Below are positions 21,690 to 31,548 of a stretch of 64,000 nucleotides of DNA, piece after piece; position 1 is the stretch's first letter, and each line of letters opens with the position of its first letter. The notes under the pieces were generated by a model. That model did no database searches. It was not told the DNA's origin and saw nothing but the letters and a program-made list of their open reading frames with translations. The translations under genes were made by a program, and so were the position numbers. The stretch lies in NCBI RefSeq assembly GCF_003933735.1, contig NZ_RSED01000023.1, positions 1 through 64,000 of the forward strand, read 5' to 3'. This DNA comes from Aquabacterium soli (lineage in GTDB: Bacteria > Pseudomonadota > Gammaproteobacteria > Burkholderiales > Burkholderiaceae_C).

Positions 21690-23195
21690 TCAGTTGAACG
21701 CCATCCGCTGCAGCGCGAAGCGCAGCTTCTGCCCGTCCTCGGAGGCCAGCGCGGCCTCGCGCAGCTCGCCGAGCGTGGCTGGCGCGATCTGTGTCTCGTG
21801 CTTCTCCAGGAAGCCCATCAGCGTTTCGTAGTTGCCCAGCCCGCGCGCATGCGTGTCGCCATAACCCTTGACCAGGCGCTGCAGGCGTGCCACCTCCAGG
21901 GCCAGGGCGGGATGGGCGTGGGCCAGGGCAAGGATCTTGCCGAACCAGCGCTCGATGCGTTGGTTCTCCAGCTCATAGCGCAGCGTGGTGCGGCGGCCGG
22001 CGCGCCAGCGCGACAGTGTCCACAGCAGCATGAAGCCCGGCAGCGACGAAGTGCGGATCACGCGGCCTTCCGTGGTCATGCGGGCGATCATGCGATGGAT
22101 GAAGTGCGGCTTGGACAGCCAGCGGCCCAGGCCTGATGGCAGCGTCTCGCAGATCTCTTCGATGCGCGGGTGCATGAACTCGTTGATGTGGACCTGCTGC
22201 TCTTGCTTGGCCCGCACCTCGCCCTGCACCCGGTCGAAGCGGCTGCCACGGGTCTTGAGGTCGGCCACGCGGATGGTGTCTTCATAGGACATCCACAAGG
22301 CCAGGTGGCGTGCCACCTCGCCGGTGAGCACCGGATCCATCCCGCCGGTGCGCCGCTGGAGCGATTCCAGGCGGTCGAGGTAGAGGCTGGCGTACGGGAT
22401 GTCCTGGTAGTCGATCAGGCGGCGCACGCCTTCGCGCACCAGGCGGCCCGATTTCTCATCGAAGGCCTTGCCGACACGGTCCAACAGCTGGGCCACGGCA
22501 GGCGACTTCGGGTTGGGCAGGGCCTCGGCAGCGGCCTCGGCCTTGGGCGCGCCTTGTCCCATCGCCTCGCCGCAACCACGCGCAAAGGCCTTGAGGCTGG
22601 GCTTGACGCCCACTCCGCCGCGCTCGATGGTCTGCTCGAACTGCTCGCGGCTGAAAGGCACCACGCCGGTGCCGCACAGGGCACCGAACAGCACCGCGCT
22701 GATCACGCTGCCGGTCTCTTCGGCGGCCTGGGCCATGTCGAAGCTCACCAGCCGCTTGGCGGCCTTCTCGGCGTGCTTGAGCAGCACGTCGACATCCACC
22801 CGGCCATCGCCCATCGCGGCTTTTTCTGCGATGGAGTACACGCGGTGCGTCGAGGTCAGCAGCGTGGTCCGGTCGGGCGTGACCAGGCCGCGTTGCACGG
22901 CGCGGCCCGCTTCCATCAGCTCGGAGCACAGCACCACGTCCACGTCGCCGGGCATCGGCATCAGCGCCAGCACGGGCTTGCGCTTCTCATGGGCTGGTGC
23001 CGGCGGCAGCAGCTCGACGTAGTAGATGGTGGCGCCGGTGCGCTGGGCCACGCCGGGCACCGAGGTGGTCTGCGCGTACCAGCCATGGTGCTCTCCCAGG
23101 TCCACGATCCAGTCGGCCAGCACGCCGCCGCCTTCACCGCCCATCGCCAGGATGGCGATCTTGATGGGCTGCTGAATGTTCTTGATCTCTTGCAT
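21690..23195 (-). CDS. iorB: Indolepyruvate-type 2-oxoacid oxidoreductase, beta subunit
   Basis: A 501-residue subunit. The N-terminal 190 residues are the gamma-type domain of 2-oxoacid:ferredoxin oxidoreductases (IAILAMGGEGGGVLADWIVD, SVPGVAQRTGATIYYVE); the rest is the long extra domain found in aerobic IorB proteins. With IorA it would oxidatively decarboxylate an aryl 2-oxoacid to the aryl- or arylacyl-CoA, passing electrons to ferredoxin. The ATG at 23195 was chosen over an upstream extension because conserved sequence begins there and the iorA stop lies ten bases before. Substrate is unproven: indolepyruvate, phenylpyruvate or, in this context, isatinate. Confidence 0.9.
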   Translation of the reverse strand: MQEIKNIQQPIKIAILAMGGEGGGVLADWIVDLGEHHGWYAQTTSVPGVAQRTGATIYYVELLPPAPAHEKRKPVLALMPMPGDVDVVLCSELMEAGRAVQRGLVTPDRTTLLTSTHRVYSIAEKAAMGDGRVDVDVLLKHAEKAAKRLVSFDMAQAAEETGSVISAVLFGALCGTGVVPFSREQFEQTIERGGVGVKPSLKAFARGCGEAMGQGAPKAEAAAEALPNPKSPAVAQLLDRVGKAFDEKSGRLVREGVRRLIDYQDIPYASLYLDRLESLQRRTGGMDPVLTGEVARHLALWMSYEDTIRVADLKTRGSRFDRVQGEVRAKQEQQVHINEFMHPRIEEICETLPSGLGRWLSKPHFIHRMIARMTTEGRVIRTSSLPGFMLLWTLSRWRAGRRTTLRYELENQRIERWFGKILALAHAHPALALEVARLQRLVKGYGDTHARGLGNYETLMGFLEKHETQIAPATLGELREAALASEDGQKLRFALQRMAFN

Positions 23196-23205
23196 GTTGA
23201 ATGCC

Positions 23206-25359
23206 TCAGAAGGCCAGCTGCTCACGACGACGCGCATCCCGGCCCTGGAGCCAGCCAATGACCAGGCCGCTCAGGCGCTTCCTGAACTTGTCCATGCGCG
23301 TGGGATTGGTGATGATCTCGGCCCGGTAGAACGAGGGGCACAGCACCGCCGCGTGCGACACCTCGCCGCACAGGCCGCAACCGACACAGCTGTCCTGCAC
23401 CGCCGCGATGGGGTCCGTGCGCAAGGGGTCGGGGTTGGGCTTGATGGTCAGCGAGGGGCAACCTGACAGGCGGATGCAGGAGTGGTCGCCCGTGCAGGTG
23501 TCCGGGTCCACCCCGAAGCGCTCGCGCACCACGCGCTCGCCAGCGGCCACGGCCTTGCGCACCTGGGGTTTCTCGCGGCGCTGCTTGTTGAGCATGCATT
23601 CGCTCTGTGCGATCAGCACCTTGGGGCCGGTCTCCTTGGTGGTCAGCGCTTCGCGCAGCGTGGCCATCATGGTCTTGAGGTCGTAGGTGCGCTGGACACG
23701 GTGCACCCATTCAACGCCCACACCCCGCACGGCCTTCTCGATCGCATGGCCGGTGCTGCGCGTGGGGTTGAGCGCCGTGGACGACAGGATGTCCTGCCCG
23801 CCCGTGGCCGAGGTGTAGCTGTTGTCGACGACGATGGTCAGGTTGTCGCTGCGGTTGAAGACCGCGTTGGCAATGCCCGATGTGAGGCCGTTGTGCCAGA
23901 AGCCGCCATCGCCCATCACCGAGATGGCGCGCTTGGCGCCTGGCGTGTTGAAGGCCGCGGCACTGGCCGCGCCCAGGCCGTAGCCCATGGTGGTGGCCCC
24001 GATGTTGAACGGCGGCAGGATGGAGAACAGGTGGCAGCCGATGTCGGCCGTCACGTGGTGCGGCCCCAGCTCACGCTCCACCAGCTTCATCGCCGTGAAG
24101 ATGGGCCGCTCCGGGCAGCCGGTGCAAAAGCCCGGCGGACGCGCATGCACGTTGGCGGCCAACTCCGCGCTGGCCTCGGCCGACACGGGCTGCAGGGGGA
24201 TGACCTTGCGCTCCTTCGGATCGGCCTCGACCTTGCCGTAGCGCTGCAGGAAGGCCTTGACGCCGGCCAGCATGGTGGCCGTGTTGTACTCGCCGGCCAG
24301 GGGCAGCAGGTCCTTGCCGTGCAGCACCGTGGGCGACTGCAGGCGGCGCAGGATGTCGGCCACGTTCTGCTCGACGAAGTTGGGTTGCCCCTCTTCCAGC
24401 ACCAGGATGGCGCGCTTACCCTGGCAGAAGCGCTCGAACTCGTCGTCGATCAGCGGGTAGGCCACGTTCATCACGTACAGCGGTACCTTGCTTTCGCCAT
24501 AGACATCGGCCAGGCCCAGCTTGTTGAGCGCACGGATCAGCGTGTTGTACGAACCGCCCTGCACCACCAGGCCGACGTCATCGTCGTGCTCGGAGAAAAA
24601 CTCGTTGAGCTGGCGTTCCTTGATGAAGCGCACGGCCGCGGGCCAGCGCTGCTCGATCTTCTCCTTCTCGTGCATGAAGCTGGCGGGCGGCAGCACGATG
24701 CGGTTGACATCGCGCTGCGGGCGGGCCAGGGCCTGCTTGATCGTGAACGAGGCGCGCTTGTTGTCGCTGGCGACGAACTGGCCATGCACGTGGCAGGCGC
24801 GGATGCGCAGCTGCAGCATCACCGGCGTGCTGCTGGCCTCGGACAGATCAAAACCGTCCTTCACCGCCTGGACAATGCACGGCAGGTTGGGCCGGGGGTC
24901 GAGCAGCCACATCTGCGACTTCATCGCGAAGGCGTGCGAGCGCTCCTGCATGATGGACGAGCCTTCGCCGTAGTCCTCTCCCACGATGATCAGCGCGCCA
25001 CCCAGCACGCCACCGGAGGCCAGGTTGGCGAGCGCGTCCGACGCCACGTTGGTGCCCACCGTGGCCTTGAAGGTCACGGCGCCACGCAGCGGGTAGTTCA
25101 CCGATGCCGCCAGCGTGGCCGCCGCGGTGGCCTCACTGGCGCTGTTCTCGAAACGGATGCCGTGGTCGGACAGGATGTCCTGCGCGTCGGCCAGCACGTC
25201 CATCAGGTGCGAAATCGGGGCGCCCTGGTAGCCGGCCACGTAGGACACGCCCGATTCCAGCAGGGCCTTGGTGACGGCCAGGATGCCTTCACCGCTGAAC
25301 ACTTCGCCAGCACCCAGGCGGAGCTTCTTCACTTCTTCAACAAACGATCTTTCGGCCAT
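23206..25359 (-). CDS. iorA: Indolepyruvate-type 2-oxoacid:ferredoxin oxidoreductase, alpha subunit
   Basis: A 717-residue subunit. The pyrimidine-binding domain comes first (SYVAGYQGAPISHLMDVL, FENSASEATAAATLAA), then a TPP domain with GDGGFWHNGLTSGIANAVFN (near 480) and DNSYTSATGG, and a C-terminal iron-sulphur domain with CVGCGLC plus a distal cysteine; the first cluster motif (CTGDHSCIRLSGC) is irregular, as in other aerobic IorA proteins. It catalyses CoA-dependent decarboxylation of an aryl 2-oxoacid. GGAGAT before 25359 sets the start. A TTGACA promoter with a TTTAGTT half-site precedes it. No ferredoxin gene is nearby, so the electron acceptor is unknown. Confidence 0.92.
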   Translation of the reverse strand: MAERSFVEEVKKLRLGAGEVFSGEGILAVTKALLESGVSYVAGYQGAPISHLMDVLADAQDILSDHGIRFENSASEATAAATLAASVNYPLRGAVTFKATVGTNVASDALANLASGGVLGGALIIVGEDYGEGSSIMQERSHAFAMKSQMWLLDPRPNLPCIVQAVKDGFDLSEASSTPVMLQLRIRACHVHGQFVASDNKRASFTIKQALARPQRDVNRIVLPPASFMHEKEKIEQRWPAAVRFIKERQLNEFFSEHDDDVGLVVQGGSYNTLIRALNKLGLADVYGESKVPLYVMNVAYPLIDDEFERFCQGKRAILVLEEGQPNFVEQNVADILRRLQSPTVLHGKDLLPLAGEYNTATMLAGVKAFLQRYGKVEADPKERKVIPLQPVSAEASAELAANVHARPPGFCTGCPERPIFTAMKLVERELGPHHVTADIGCHLFSILPPFNIGATTMGYGLGAASAAAFNTPGAKRAISVMGDGGFWHNGLTSGIANAVFNRSDNLTIVVDNSYTSATGGQDILSSTALNPTRSTGHAIEKAVRGVGVEWVHRVQRTYDLKTMMATLREALTTKETGPKVLIAQSECMLNKQRREKPQVRKAVAAGERVVRERFGVDPDTCTGDHSCIRLSGCPSLTIKPNPDPLRTDPIAAVQDSCVGCGLCGEVSHAAVLCPSFYRAEIITNPTRMDKFRKRLSGLVIGWLQGRDARRREQLAF

Positions 25360-25406
25360 CGCACTATCTCCGAGTCGGTGCGCACATCTCGCGCGCCACC
25401 GGGGTC

Positions 25407-25435
25407 ACTGTTCCATCAATTGCTTTAGTTGTCAA
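25407..25435 (-). promoter_or_regulatory. Promoter of the iorA group with operator half-site
   Basis: On the minus strand TTGACA (25435-25430) and AACAGT (25412-25407) are 17 bases apart. TTTAGTT (25424-25430, plus strand) lies on the -35 edge and is the same heptamer as in the operator at 10328. AATTGCTTTA (25418-25427) recurs at 34462. The -10 is poor, which suggests activation or weak basal use. Confidence 0.5.
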
Positions 25436-25529
25436 TCGATGATTCTTCATGGAATCGACGTGCTGCCGGTTTCGGATAGCGGTCTGCGATTTGTGGATAC
25501 CGCGCCAGCCCCGGCACCGTCTCCAGCAC

Positions 25530-27128
25530 TCAGCGACGGCTCAGTTCCTGGGCCACCAGGTAGCCTGAACCCGCGCCCAGGCCGGGGCCTGGATGGGTCG
25601 AGGCACCGATCTGGTAGAGGTTCCTGCAGGGCGTCCTGTGGCCCCGCGCGCCGGCGGTCGACGCGAACGGCCGCATCCAGAAAAACTGGTCGGGCGAACA
25701 GACGCCGGCATAGGGATCGCCCCCGACCAGGTTGCAGTTCAGGCGCTCCAGGTCTGCAGGGCTGTAGGCCCGGCGGCCCAGCACCTGCTCACCCAGGCCC
25801 GGCATCACCTGTTCGAGCCGCTGCTGCACGCGGTCGGCCATCGCCTCGCGCACGGCCTCGGTCCAGCGCCCGTCGGCGGGCACCTCGATCGATCCCGCAG
25901 CATCGCCACGGATGCGGCTGGGCAGCTCCTGCATCTGCACCCAGAGGATGGACCCATCCGCCGGCGCGCGGCTGGGGTCCACGGCCGTGGGCTGGCCGAT
26001 GGCCAGCGTGGGCCGGGCAGGCAGGTGGCCATTGGTGGCCGTGACCACCGAAGCGCAGACTTCTTCCAGGCTTTCGGTCAGGTGCACCAGGGGCACGCGC
26101 GCCAGCTCGGGGTCCATCCAGCGGGGCTGGCCGCGCAGCGCGAAATGGATCTGCATGCCGCCGCGGCCGAAGCGGTAGCCCGAGGCCCGTGACTTCACGG
26201 CCTGAGGCGCCTGTGGCCAGAGCTTGCCGTACAGCTGCGGTGGCGTCACGTTGCACACCACCGCCTGCCGCGCGTTGATCACCTGCCCTGCGGCGCGAAC
26301 GCCGGTGGCCCGTGCTTTGGGGCTGGCATCACTGAACAGGATCTCGCTGACCTCCGCATTCGTGCGCAGCTCACCGCCGGCCTCCTCGATGACCTTGGCG
26401 AGCGCACGCACCACGCCTTCGCTGCCGCCGCGCACCACCGGCATGCCGCCGGCCACCACGGCCGCGAACGTGAGCTTGCCGATCAGTGCCGAGCAGGCCT
26501 CGTCCGGGCCCAGGCCGGAGTGCAGGATCCAGGGAGCGATCAGGGCACGGCTCAGGTCGTGGTCGAGCTCGCGGTCGGCCCAGCGCCTAAAGCTCTCCAT
26601 CGAGGCCGAGGCATAGGCCAGCATGCCGTCGAGCCCGCGCTTGAAGCTCTCGCGCACCAGCAGGCGCACGGTGTCCCAGCCATAGGGCGACTGGCCCATC
26701 AGGCCGAAGGTGAGCGAGGCGTCTTCACCGAACATGCGGGCCGCCATGGCCGCGATCTTCTGGCCATCGCCCGGACACAGCGCATCGATGCGGCGGGCCG
26801 CATCGGCGATGTCCTGCTTCAGCGCCAGCCCGCGGCCATCGGGCAGCACCAGGCCCGTGGTGTAGTCGCACTGGGCGAACTGCAGGCCGGCCGCAGCCAG
26901 CTTGTCTTTCAGTTCGGCATAGGCCGGGCTGCCCATGAACAGCGGGTACCACTGCGACAGCACGTCGTGGCGGTAGCCCGGGAAGAGCTCTTCCGTGCGG
27001 ATGCAGCCACCCAGGCGGTCGTTGCGCTCGAGCACGGCCACGCGCTTGCCGCGGGTGGCCAGCAGGGCCGCGCCCACCAGCGAGTTGATGCCGCTGCCGA
27101 CAAAGACCACGTCGAATGCTTGTGTCAT
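25530..27128 (-). CDS. Phytoene-desaturase-like FAD oxidoreductase 1
   Basis: A 532-residue flavoprotein of the phytoene desaturase/NAD(P)-FAD oxidoreductase group (COG1233-like). The N-terminal dinucleotide fold is VVFVGSGINSLVGAALLATRG followed by ERNDRLGGCIRTEELFPGYRHDV; the C-terminal FAD motif is IGASTHPGPGLGAGSGYLVAQEL. There are no carotenoid genes in the window, so a carotenoid role is unlikely; a small aromatic or alicyclic substrate is suggested by the neighbours. Paralogous to the gene at 35636-37207. It is the last gene of the ABC importer operon, 79 bases after the chemoreceptor-like gene. Chemistry unknown; oxidation of dioxindole-type compounds is one idea. Confidence 0.85.
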   Translation of the reverse strand: MTQAFDVVFVGSGINSLVGAALLATRGKRVAVLERNDRLGGCIRTEELFPGYRHDVLSQWYPLFMGSPAYAELKDKLAAAGLQFAQCDYTTGLVLPDGRGLALKQDIADAARRIDALCPGDGQKIAAMAARMFGEDASLTFGLMGQSPYGWDTVRLLVRESFKRGLDGMLAYASASMESFRRWADRELDHDLSRALIAPWILHSGLGPDEACSALIGKLTFAAVVAGGMPVVRGGSEGVVRALAKVIEEAGGELRTNAEVSEILFSDASPKARATGVRAAGQVINARQAVVCNVTPPQLYGKLWPQAPQAVKSRASGYRFGRGGMQIHFALRGQPRWMDPELARVPLVHLTESLEEVCASVVTATNGHLPARPTLAIGQPTAVDPSRAPADGSILWVQMQELPSRIRGDAAGSIEVPADGRWTEAVREAMADRVQQRLEQVMPGLGEQVLGRRAYSPADLERLNCNLVGGDPYAGVCSPDQFFWMRPFASTAGARGHRTPCRNLYQIGASTHPGPGLGAGSGYLVAQELSRR

Positions 27129-27207
27129 GGATCTGGTTTCCAAAATGCAGACGTCCCGCAGGACAGGATGTGCGCGGGACAGGCGTTGGCGATGAGTTGG
27201 CGCTCTC

Positions 27208-28122
27208 TCAGTCGATCTGCTGCCGCAGCAGCTTGTCCAGGTCGCGGCTGCGGTGGACCTGCTCGTCCAGGCGGCTGAGGAAGGCGGACACGATCTCGAT
27301 GCGCTTGGCCGCGCTGCCTTCGACCTGCCCGATGGCGTTGCGGGAGGCGTCGTTGAAGCCCACCCCCTCGTCGCCCAGCCGCAGCGTCTTGCCCACCTCG
27401 GCATCGGCCGATCGGCAGCAGTCGGACAGATCCCGGGTGAGGCGACCGGCTTCGGCCGCGGCCTCGTCGGTGCGCCGCGCCAGGTTCTTCACTTCGGCGG
27501 CCACCACCGCGAAGCCCTTGCCGTGGTGGCCCACCCGGCTGGCTTCGATGGCCGCATTGATGGCCAGCAGGTTGGTCTGGCGGGCGATTTCCTTGATCAC
27601 GGCCACGATGCCCTCGATCTGGCCCGAGCGGCCCTGCAGGTCCTTGAAGACGGTGGCGGTGGCCTGCAGGTTGAGGCGCAGGGATTCGAAGCAGGCGCTG
27701 ACGTCCTTGGTGGCCCCCGACGCCGTGGCCACCAGGGCGCTGGATTGCCGCGCCAGCTCGGTGACACGGTCCATGTCGCTGCGGCACAGCTCGATGCCCT
27801 CCCGCAGGCGCTGCGCGAGGTCCGCGAAGGCTTCGACGGGCAGTGCTTCCTGCGGTGGCTGGACAGGCTGAGCAGCAGGCGGCACCAGTGCTGGGGCCGG
27901 TGAAGACGCCAGCCTGCCGACAGCAGCGCGCTCATCCAGCGGCCTGCGCGCCCCTGGCACGAACAGGCTGAACACAAAAACGAGCCCGAGGAGCACCATC
28001 AACACGCCGCTTGTCCAGGCATGTGGTGCCGCCGCCGGGCCCCAAGCTCCCAACGCGGCGACAGCCATGCCCAGCACCGAGACCGCTCTGACAAGGGTGA
28101 TCGAATTGCAGGACACAGCCAT
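27208..28122 (-). CDS. Short methyl-accepting chemotaxis-type signal protein
   Basis: A 304-residue protein with two adjacent membrane segments (about residues 7-27 and 33-54), almost no periplasmic loop, a proline-rich linker (about 73-88) and a signalling helical hairpin whose tip ([40 protein letters not shown]) is the classical MCP kinase-contact region. It lacks a ligand-binding domain and a HAMP domain and is shorter than normal MCPs. It lies between the importer's binding protein gene (38 bases) and the flavoprotein, so it may sense import or metabolism of the same substrate. The tip run cited is given in parts: key features are [15 protein letters not shown] and FAVVA. Confidence 0.85.
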   Translation of the reverse strand: MAVSCNSITLVRAVSVLGMAVAALGAWGPAAAPHAWTSGVLMVLLGLVFVFSLFVPGARRPLDERAAVGRLASSPAPALVPPAAQPVQPPQEALPVEAFADLAQRLREGIELCRSDMDRVTELARQSSALVATASGATKDVSACFESLRLNLQATATVFKDLQGRSGQIEGIVAVIKEIARQTNLLAINAAIEASRVGHHGKGFAVVAAEVKNLARRTDEAAAEAGRLTRDLSDCCRSADAEVGKTLRLGDEGVGFNDASRNAIGQVEGSAAKRIEIVSAFLSRLDEQVHRSRDLDKLLRQQID

Positions 28123-28160
28123 CTTTCCAGCGTCAGGAGAACCGCAAACGAGCCGCCGTG

Positions 28161-29708
28161 TTACTGGCCGATGGCCTGGGGCACCACGAAGCCGGCGCCA
28201 TGCGGCGTGAACTTCAGGCCCTTGCGGTAGACCACTGTCTGGCTGTACTGGAACAGGGGAATGACCAGGGCCTCGTCGGCGATGTACCTGCTCACCGCCT
28301 TGTAGCCGGCGATGCGCTTGGCCTCGTCCTTCTCGCCCCACAACGGCGCGATCATGCCGTCCAGCACCTTGGGGTCCTTCCAGGCCGAGTGCGGCGAGTG
28401 GCTGAACATGGCAAAGCCGGTGGATGTGGAGGGATCGCCGATGGCATTGCCCCAGTTGTAGAAGGCTGCCGGTGCCAGCTTGTGCTGCGAGCGCAGCTCG
28501 TAATGCTTGGCCACTTCATAGACCTCCAGCTCGGCCTGCACACCGATGCGCGCCCACATGCCCACCACGGCCTGCATCACCTCGAAATCCTTGGGCTTGA
28601 AGCCACGCGTGGTCTGCACCTTGAACTTCAGCGGCTTGTCGCGGGTGTAGCCGGCCTCGGCCATCAGCGCCGCGGCCTTCTTGGGGTCGAACGGGGCCTT
28701 GATGGACGCGTCGTAGGCCGCATAGCCCGGCGCTTCCAGCGTGTCCAGCGGGCGCACATGGCCCTTCAGCAGGCGGCTGGCCAGGGCCTTCTTGTCGATG
28801 GCCATGGCCAGGGCCTTGCGCACCTTGTCGTTGGTCATGGGCTCGACGTTCGTCAAAAAGATCATGCCGATGTCGGAGATGGGCGCCGTGCTCACGCCGA
28901 AGCCCTTGGCCTTGAGTCGGTCGGCTTCTTCATAGGGCACTTCGAGCGTCAGGTCGGAGCGGCCCGACTCCACCTCGGCCACGCGGGACGATGGATCGGT
29001 CGTGAACTTGATGACCACGCTCTCGAACACCGGCTTGGGGCCGAAGTATTCCTTGAAGGCCGACAGGCGCACGTGCGAGCCGCGCACGAACTCCTCCACC
29101 TTGTAGGGGCCGCTGCCGATGGGCTTCTTCTCGAAGCCGTCGGCGCCCACCTTCTCGAAATAGGCCTTGGGCAGGATGTAGCCCGTGAGGAAGGCCATCC
29201 ACTTGAACAGCGCAGGCTCGTACTCGCGCACATCGGCCGTGACCTTGTTGCCCGTGGCCTTGATGTTGGTGATCTTGCTCCACAGGAACTGGATGGGGTT
29301 GCCCGTCTTCGGGTCGGCGGCACGGCGCAGCGACCAGGCCACGTCCTCGGCGGTGATGGGCGTGCCGTCGTGCCACTTGGCACCGCTGCGAACGGTCATC
29401 GACACCTGGGTCTTGTCCGCGTTCCAGCCCCACTCGGTGAGCAGGTCCGGCTTGAGCGACAGGTCGGCGTTCTGTGTGATGAACTGGGCGAACACCGCCT
29501 TGTACAGCGACTGGATGGTCGGGTTGACGGCCGACGGACCCACGGTGGGATCCCAGGAGGGCAGGTCCACGTTGTAGGCGATGGTCAGCGTCTTCTGGGT
29601 CTGCGCCAGCACGCTGAGCGGGCCGGAGGCCCCCAGGGCGGCGATCACGAGGCCAGTGCTCGCGCAGAAGGAGCGTCGGCCACCATCGTGGTTCGCATTC
29701 GTAGTCAT
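28161..29708 (-). CDS. ABC importer substrate-binding protein (SBP_bac_5 family)
   Basis: A 515-residue periplasmic binding protein of the oligopeptide/nickel family. A GRRSF motif precedes a hydrophobic stretch (about residues 11-35), so export may be by Tat or Sec. Family motifs are TWDP-like [42 protein letters not shown] and the AMAIDKKAL helix. Members bind peptides but also opines, heme and other solutes. Encoded after the cyclase-family gene (136-base gap) in the operon of the permeases and ATPases. GGAAAGG before the ATG at 29708 sets the start. Substrate unknown; an indolic or amino-aromatic conjugate fits the context. Confidence 0.9.
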   Translation of the reverse strand: MTTNANHDGGRRSFCASTGLVIAALGASGPLSVLAQTQKTLTIAYNVDLPSWDPTVGPSAVNPTIQSLYKAVFAQFITQNADLSLKPDLLTEWGWNADKTQVSMTVRSGAKWHDGTPITAEDVAWSLRRAADPKTGNPIQFLWSKITNIKATGNKVTADVREYEPALFKWMAFLTGYILPKAYFEKVGADGFEKKPIGSGPYKVEEFVRGSHVRLSAFKEYFGPKPVFESVVIKFTTDPSSRVAEVESGRSDLTLEVPYEEADRLKAKGFGVSTAPISDIGMIFLTNVEPMTNDKVRKALAMAIDKKALASRLLKGHVRPLDTLEAPGYAAYDASIKAPFDPKKAAALMAEAGYTRDKPLKFKVQTTRGFKPKDFEVMQAVVGMWARIGVQAELEVYEVAKHYELRSQHKLAPAAFYNWGNAIGDPSTSTGFAMFSHSPHSAWKDPKVLDGMIAPLWGEKDEAKRIAGYKAVSRYIADEALVIPLFQYSQTVVYRKGLKFTPHGAGFVVPQAIGQ

Positions 29709-29844
29709 AGAAGCCTTTCCCGGCGCGCATGTCGGCGCCATCAAACAGACAAAGCAATCCCATTGCCCATGCACGATGGGCAACGACGCAGAACGATTCA
29801 GGAGCGCTGCCAGGCAGCGGTGGCCGGCCAGGCCGGCCCTTTGG

Positions 29845-30624
29845 TCAGCTCTTGACCAGGGCCAGCACCCGCAGCGGAGAGCCGGAGCCTTCCTTGATCT
29901 TGAGCGGGGCGCTGATGATCAAGGCGCCCGTCGGCGGCAGCTCGTACAGCTTGTTCAGGCACTGCAGCCCGAACTTGTTCGCACCGTGCATCAGCGTGTG
30001 GCAGGGGTAGGGCAGCTCCCAGCCGAAGGACTGGCCCGCATCGGTGTTGATGGTCTCGACACCGAAGCCACGCACATCGCGGGACACCAGCAGCTCCACC
30101 GCGGCCTTGTCGGGCCCGGGTGTGTGCGGACCATCGGCGGCGAGGTTGGCAAAGGTCTCGGGGGCCGAGATCTTCTTGCACCAGTCGGTGCGCAGGAACA
30201 CCCAGGCGCCAGCCGGGATGCGGCCATGCTTGGCTTCCCACTGCTCGATGAAGGGCACAGTGAGGATGAAGTCGGGGTTCGCGGCCACTTCGGCGCTGGC
30301 GTCGATCACGCAGGCGGGGCCCACGAAGGCCGCTGGGTCGATCTCGTCCACCGTGTTGGCCGGGAAGTCCTTGCCGCTGACCCAGTGCACCGGCGCGTCG
30401 AAGTGGGTGCCGGTGTGCTCGCCGCAGCTGAAGTTGTTCCAGTACCAGGCGGGGCCAGCCTCGTCGTACTGCGAGATCTTCTCGCGCTTGAAGCCCCAGA
30501 CCTGTCCGAATTCCGGCGGCAGCTGGAGCGCGGGGAAGTCCTCGGACAAGGTGTGGGTCAGGTCCACGATGCGCACCGCACCGGTGGCGAGTTCCTGAAC
30601 GAGATCCTGGAGGACGTGGGTCAC
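29845..30624 (-). CDS. Cyclase-family metal hydrolase, isatin hydrolase candidate
   Basis: A 259-residue protein of the cyclase/kynurenine formamidase-like family. The metal motif is EHTGTHFDAPVHW (His70, His74, Asp76, His80), with more histidines in CHTLMHG near 209-213. The family includes kynurenine formamidase and isatin hydrolase, both Mn- or Zn-dependent amide or lactam hydrolases. Tryptophans at 60, 62 and 81 next to the metal site would suit a flat aromatic ligand. Next to a styrene/indole monooxygenase pair and an aryl 2-oxoacid oxidoreductase, opening isatin to isatinate is the most economical role; this is inference. It starts with GTG at 30624 behind AGGAG. An alternative is a role like the last enzyme of indole-oxidation clusters that yields anthranilate. 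Confidence 0.88.
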   Translation of the reverse strand: MTHVLQDLVQELATGAVRIVDLTHTLSEDFPALQLPPEFGQVWGFKREKISQYDEAGPAWYWNNFSCGEHTGTHFDAPVHWVSGKDFPANTVDEIDPAAFVGPACVIDASAEVAANPDFILTVPFIEQWEAKHGRIPAGAWVFLRTDWCKKISAPETFANLAADGPHTPGPDKAAVELLVSRDVRGFGVETINTDAGQSFGWELPYPCHTLMHGANKFGLQCLNKLYELPPTGALIISAPLKIKEGSGSPLRVLALVKS

Positions 30625-30720
30625 TGCATTGCTCCTGCGAAGGTCTGACGATGATGCTATCTTGCCCAGCCTGGGTGGTGGCTTCTATCCAGAATCCGCA
30701 CTCGGCTATCCAGCTGGCGC

Positions 30721-31548
30721 TTATCCTTCCACCGCGTCCAGCCAGTGGGCGTCCGGCACCGGCAGGGGGATGGAATCGAGCAGCTTGCGCGTGTACTCGC
30801 TCCTGGGTTGCGCGAAGACCTCGGCCGAATTTCCGGACTCCACCACGTGCCCGCCACGCAGGATCAGCACGCTGTCGCACAGGCTGCGCACCAGCGACAG
30901 GTCATGGCTGATGAAGATCAACGAGACCCGTTCATCGCGCCGCAGCGATTCCAGGAGCTCGACGATCCGGGCCTGGGCGGACACGTCCAGGCCCGAGGTC
31001 ACCTCGTCGGCGATCAGCACCTTGGGTTTCAGCGCCAGCGCACGCGCGATGTTCACGCGCTGGCGTTGCCCGCCAGACAGTTCGTGCGGGTACCGCGATG
31101 CAAAACCGACCGGCAGGCCCACGCGGTCCAGCAGGGCCGCAGCGGCCTGCTCCGGACGCTGGCCGTTCAGGCGGTTCAAGGCCTCCAGTGGACGCACGAT
31201 GCTGGCACCCACCCGGCGGCGCGGGTTCAGCGCCGACATCGGGTCCTGGAACACCAGCTGCAGGCTGGCGCGGTAGTCACGCAGCCGGGTGGCGTCCATC
31301 TCCGGGCCGATCGGTGCGCCATCGAACTCGATGAACCCGCGCTGCGGCGGCATCAGCAAGGTGAGTGCACGGGCCAGCGAGCTCTTGCCGCTGCCCGATT
31401 CACCGATGACACCCAGCGCCTGGCCGGCCTCGACGGAAAAGTTGACATCCTGCAGGATGGCGCGCACGGCCTTGTCGCGCCGCCCCTGGGCGGACAGATC
31501 GGGCACATCCAGGCCCAGGCCCCGCACGTGCAGCAGTGGCTGGGTCAT
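30721..31548 (-). CDS. ABC importer ATPase (DppF/OppF type)
   Basis: A 275-residue ATPase of the oligopeptide-type importer. Walker A is GESGSGKSSLA, signature ELSGGQRQRVNIARAL, Walker B VLIADEVTSGLD (Asp-Glu present) and H-loop FISHDLS. The short C-terminal extension with EYTRKLLDSIP is typical of DppF. GGAGG sits before ATG 31548, whose ATGA overlaps the stop of the other ATPase, so the two are translationally coupled. It powers uptake together with the second ATPase and two permeases. Confidence 0.92.
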   Translation of the reverse strand: MTQPLLHVRGLGLDVPDLSAQGRRDKAVRAILQDVNFSVEAGQALGVIGESGSGKSSLARALTLLMPPQRGFIEFDGAPIGPEMDATRLRDYRASLQLVFQDPMSALNPRRRVGASIVRPLEALNRLNGQRPEQAAAALLDRVGLPVGFASRYPHELSGGQRQRVNIARALALKPKVLIADEVTSGLDVSAQARIVELLESLRRDERVSLIFISHDLSLVRSLCDSVLILRGGHVVESGNSAEVFAQPRSEYTRKLLDSIPLPVPDAHWLDAVEG

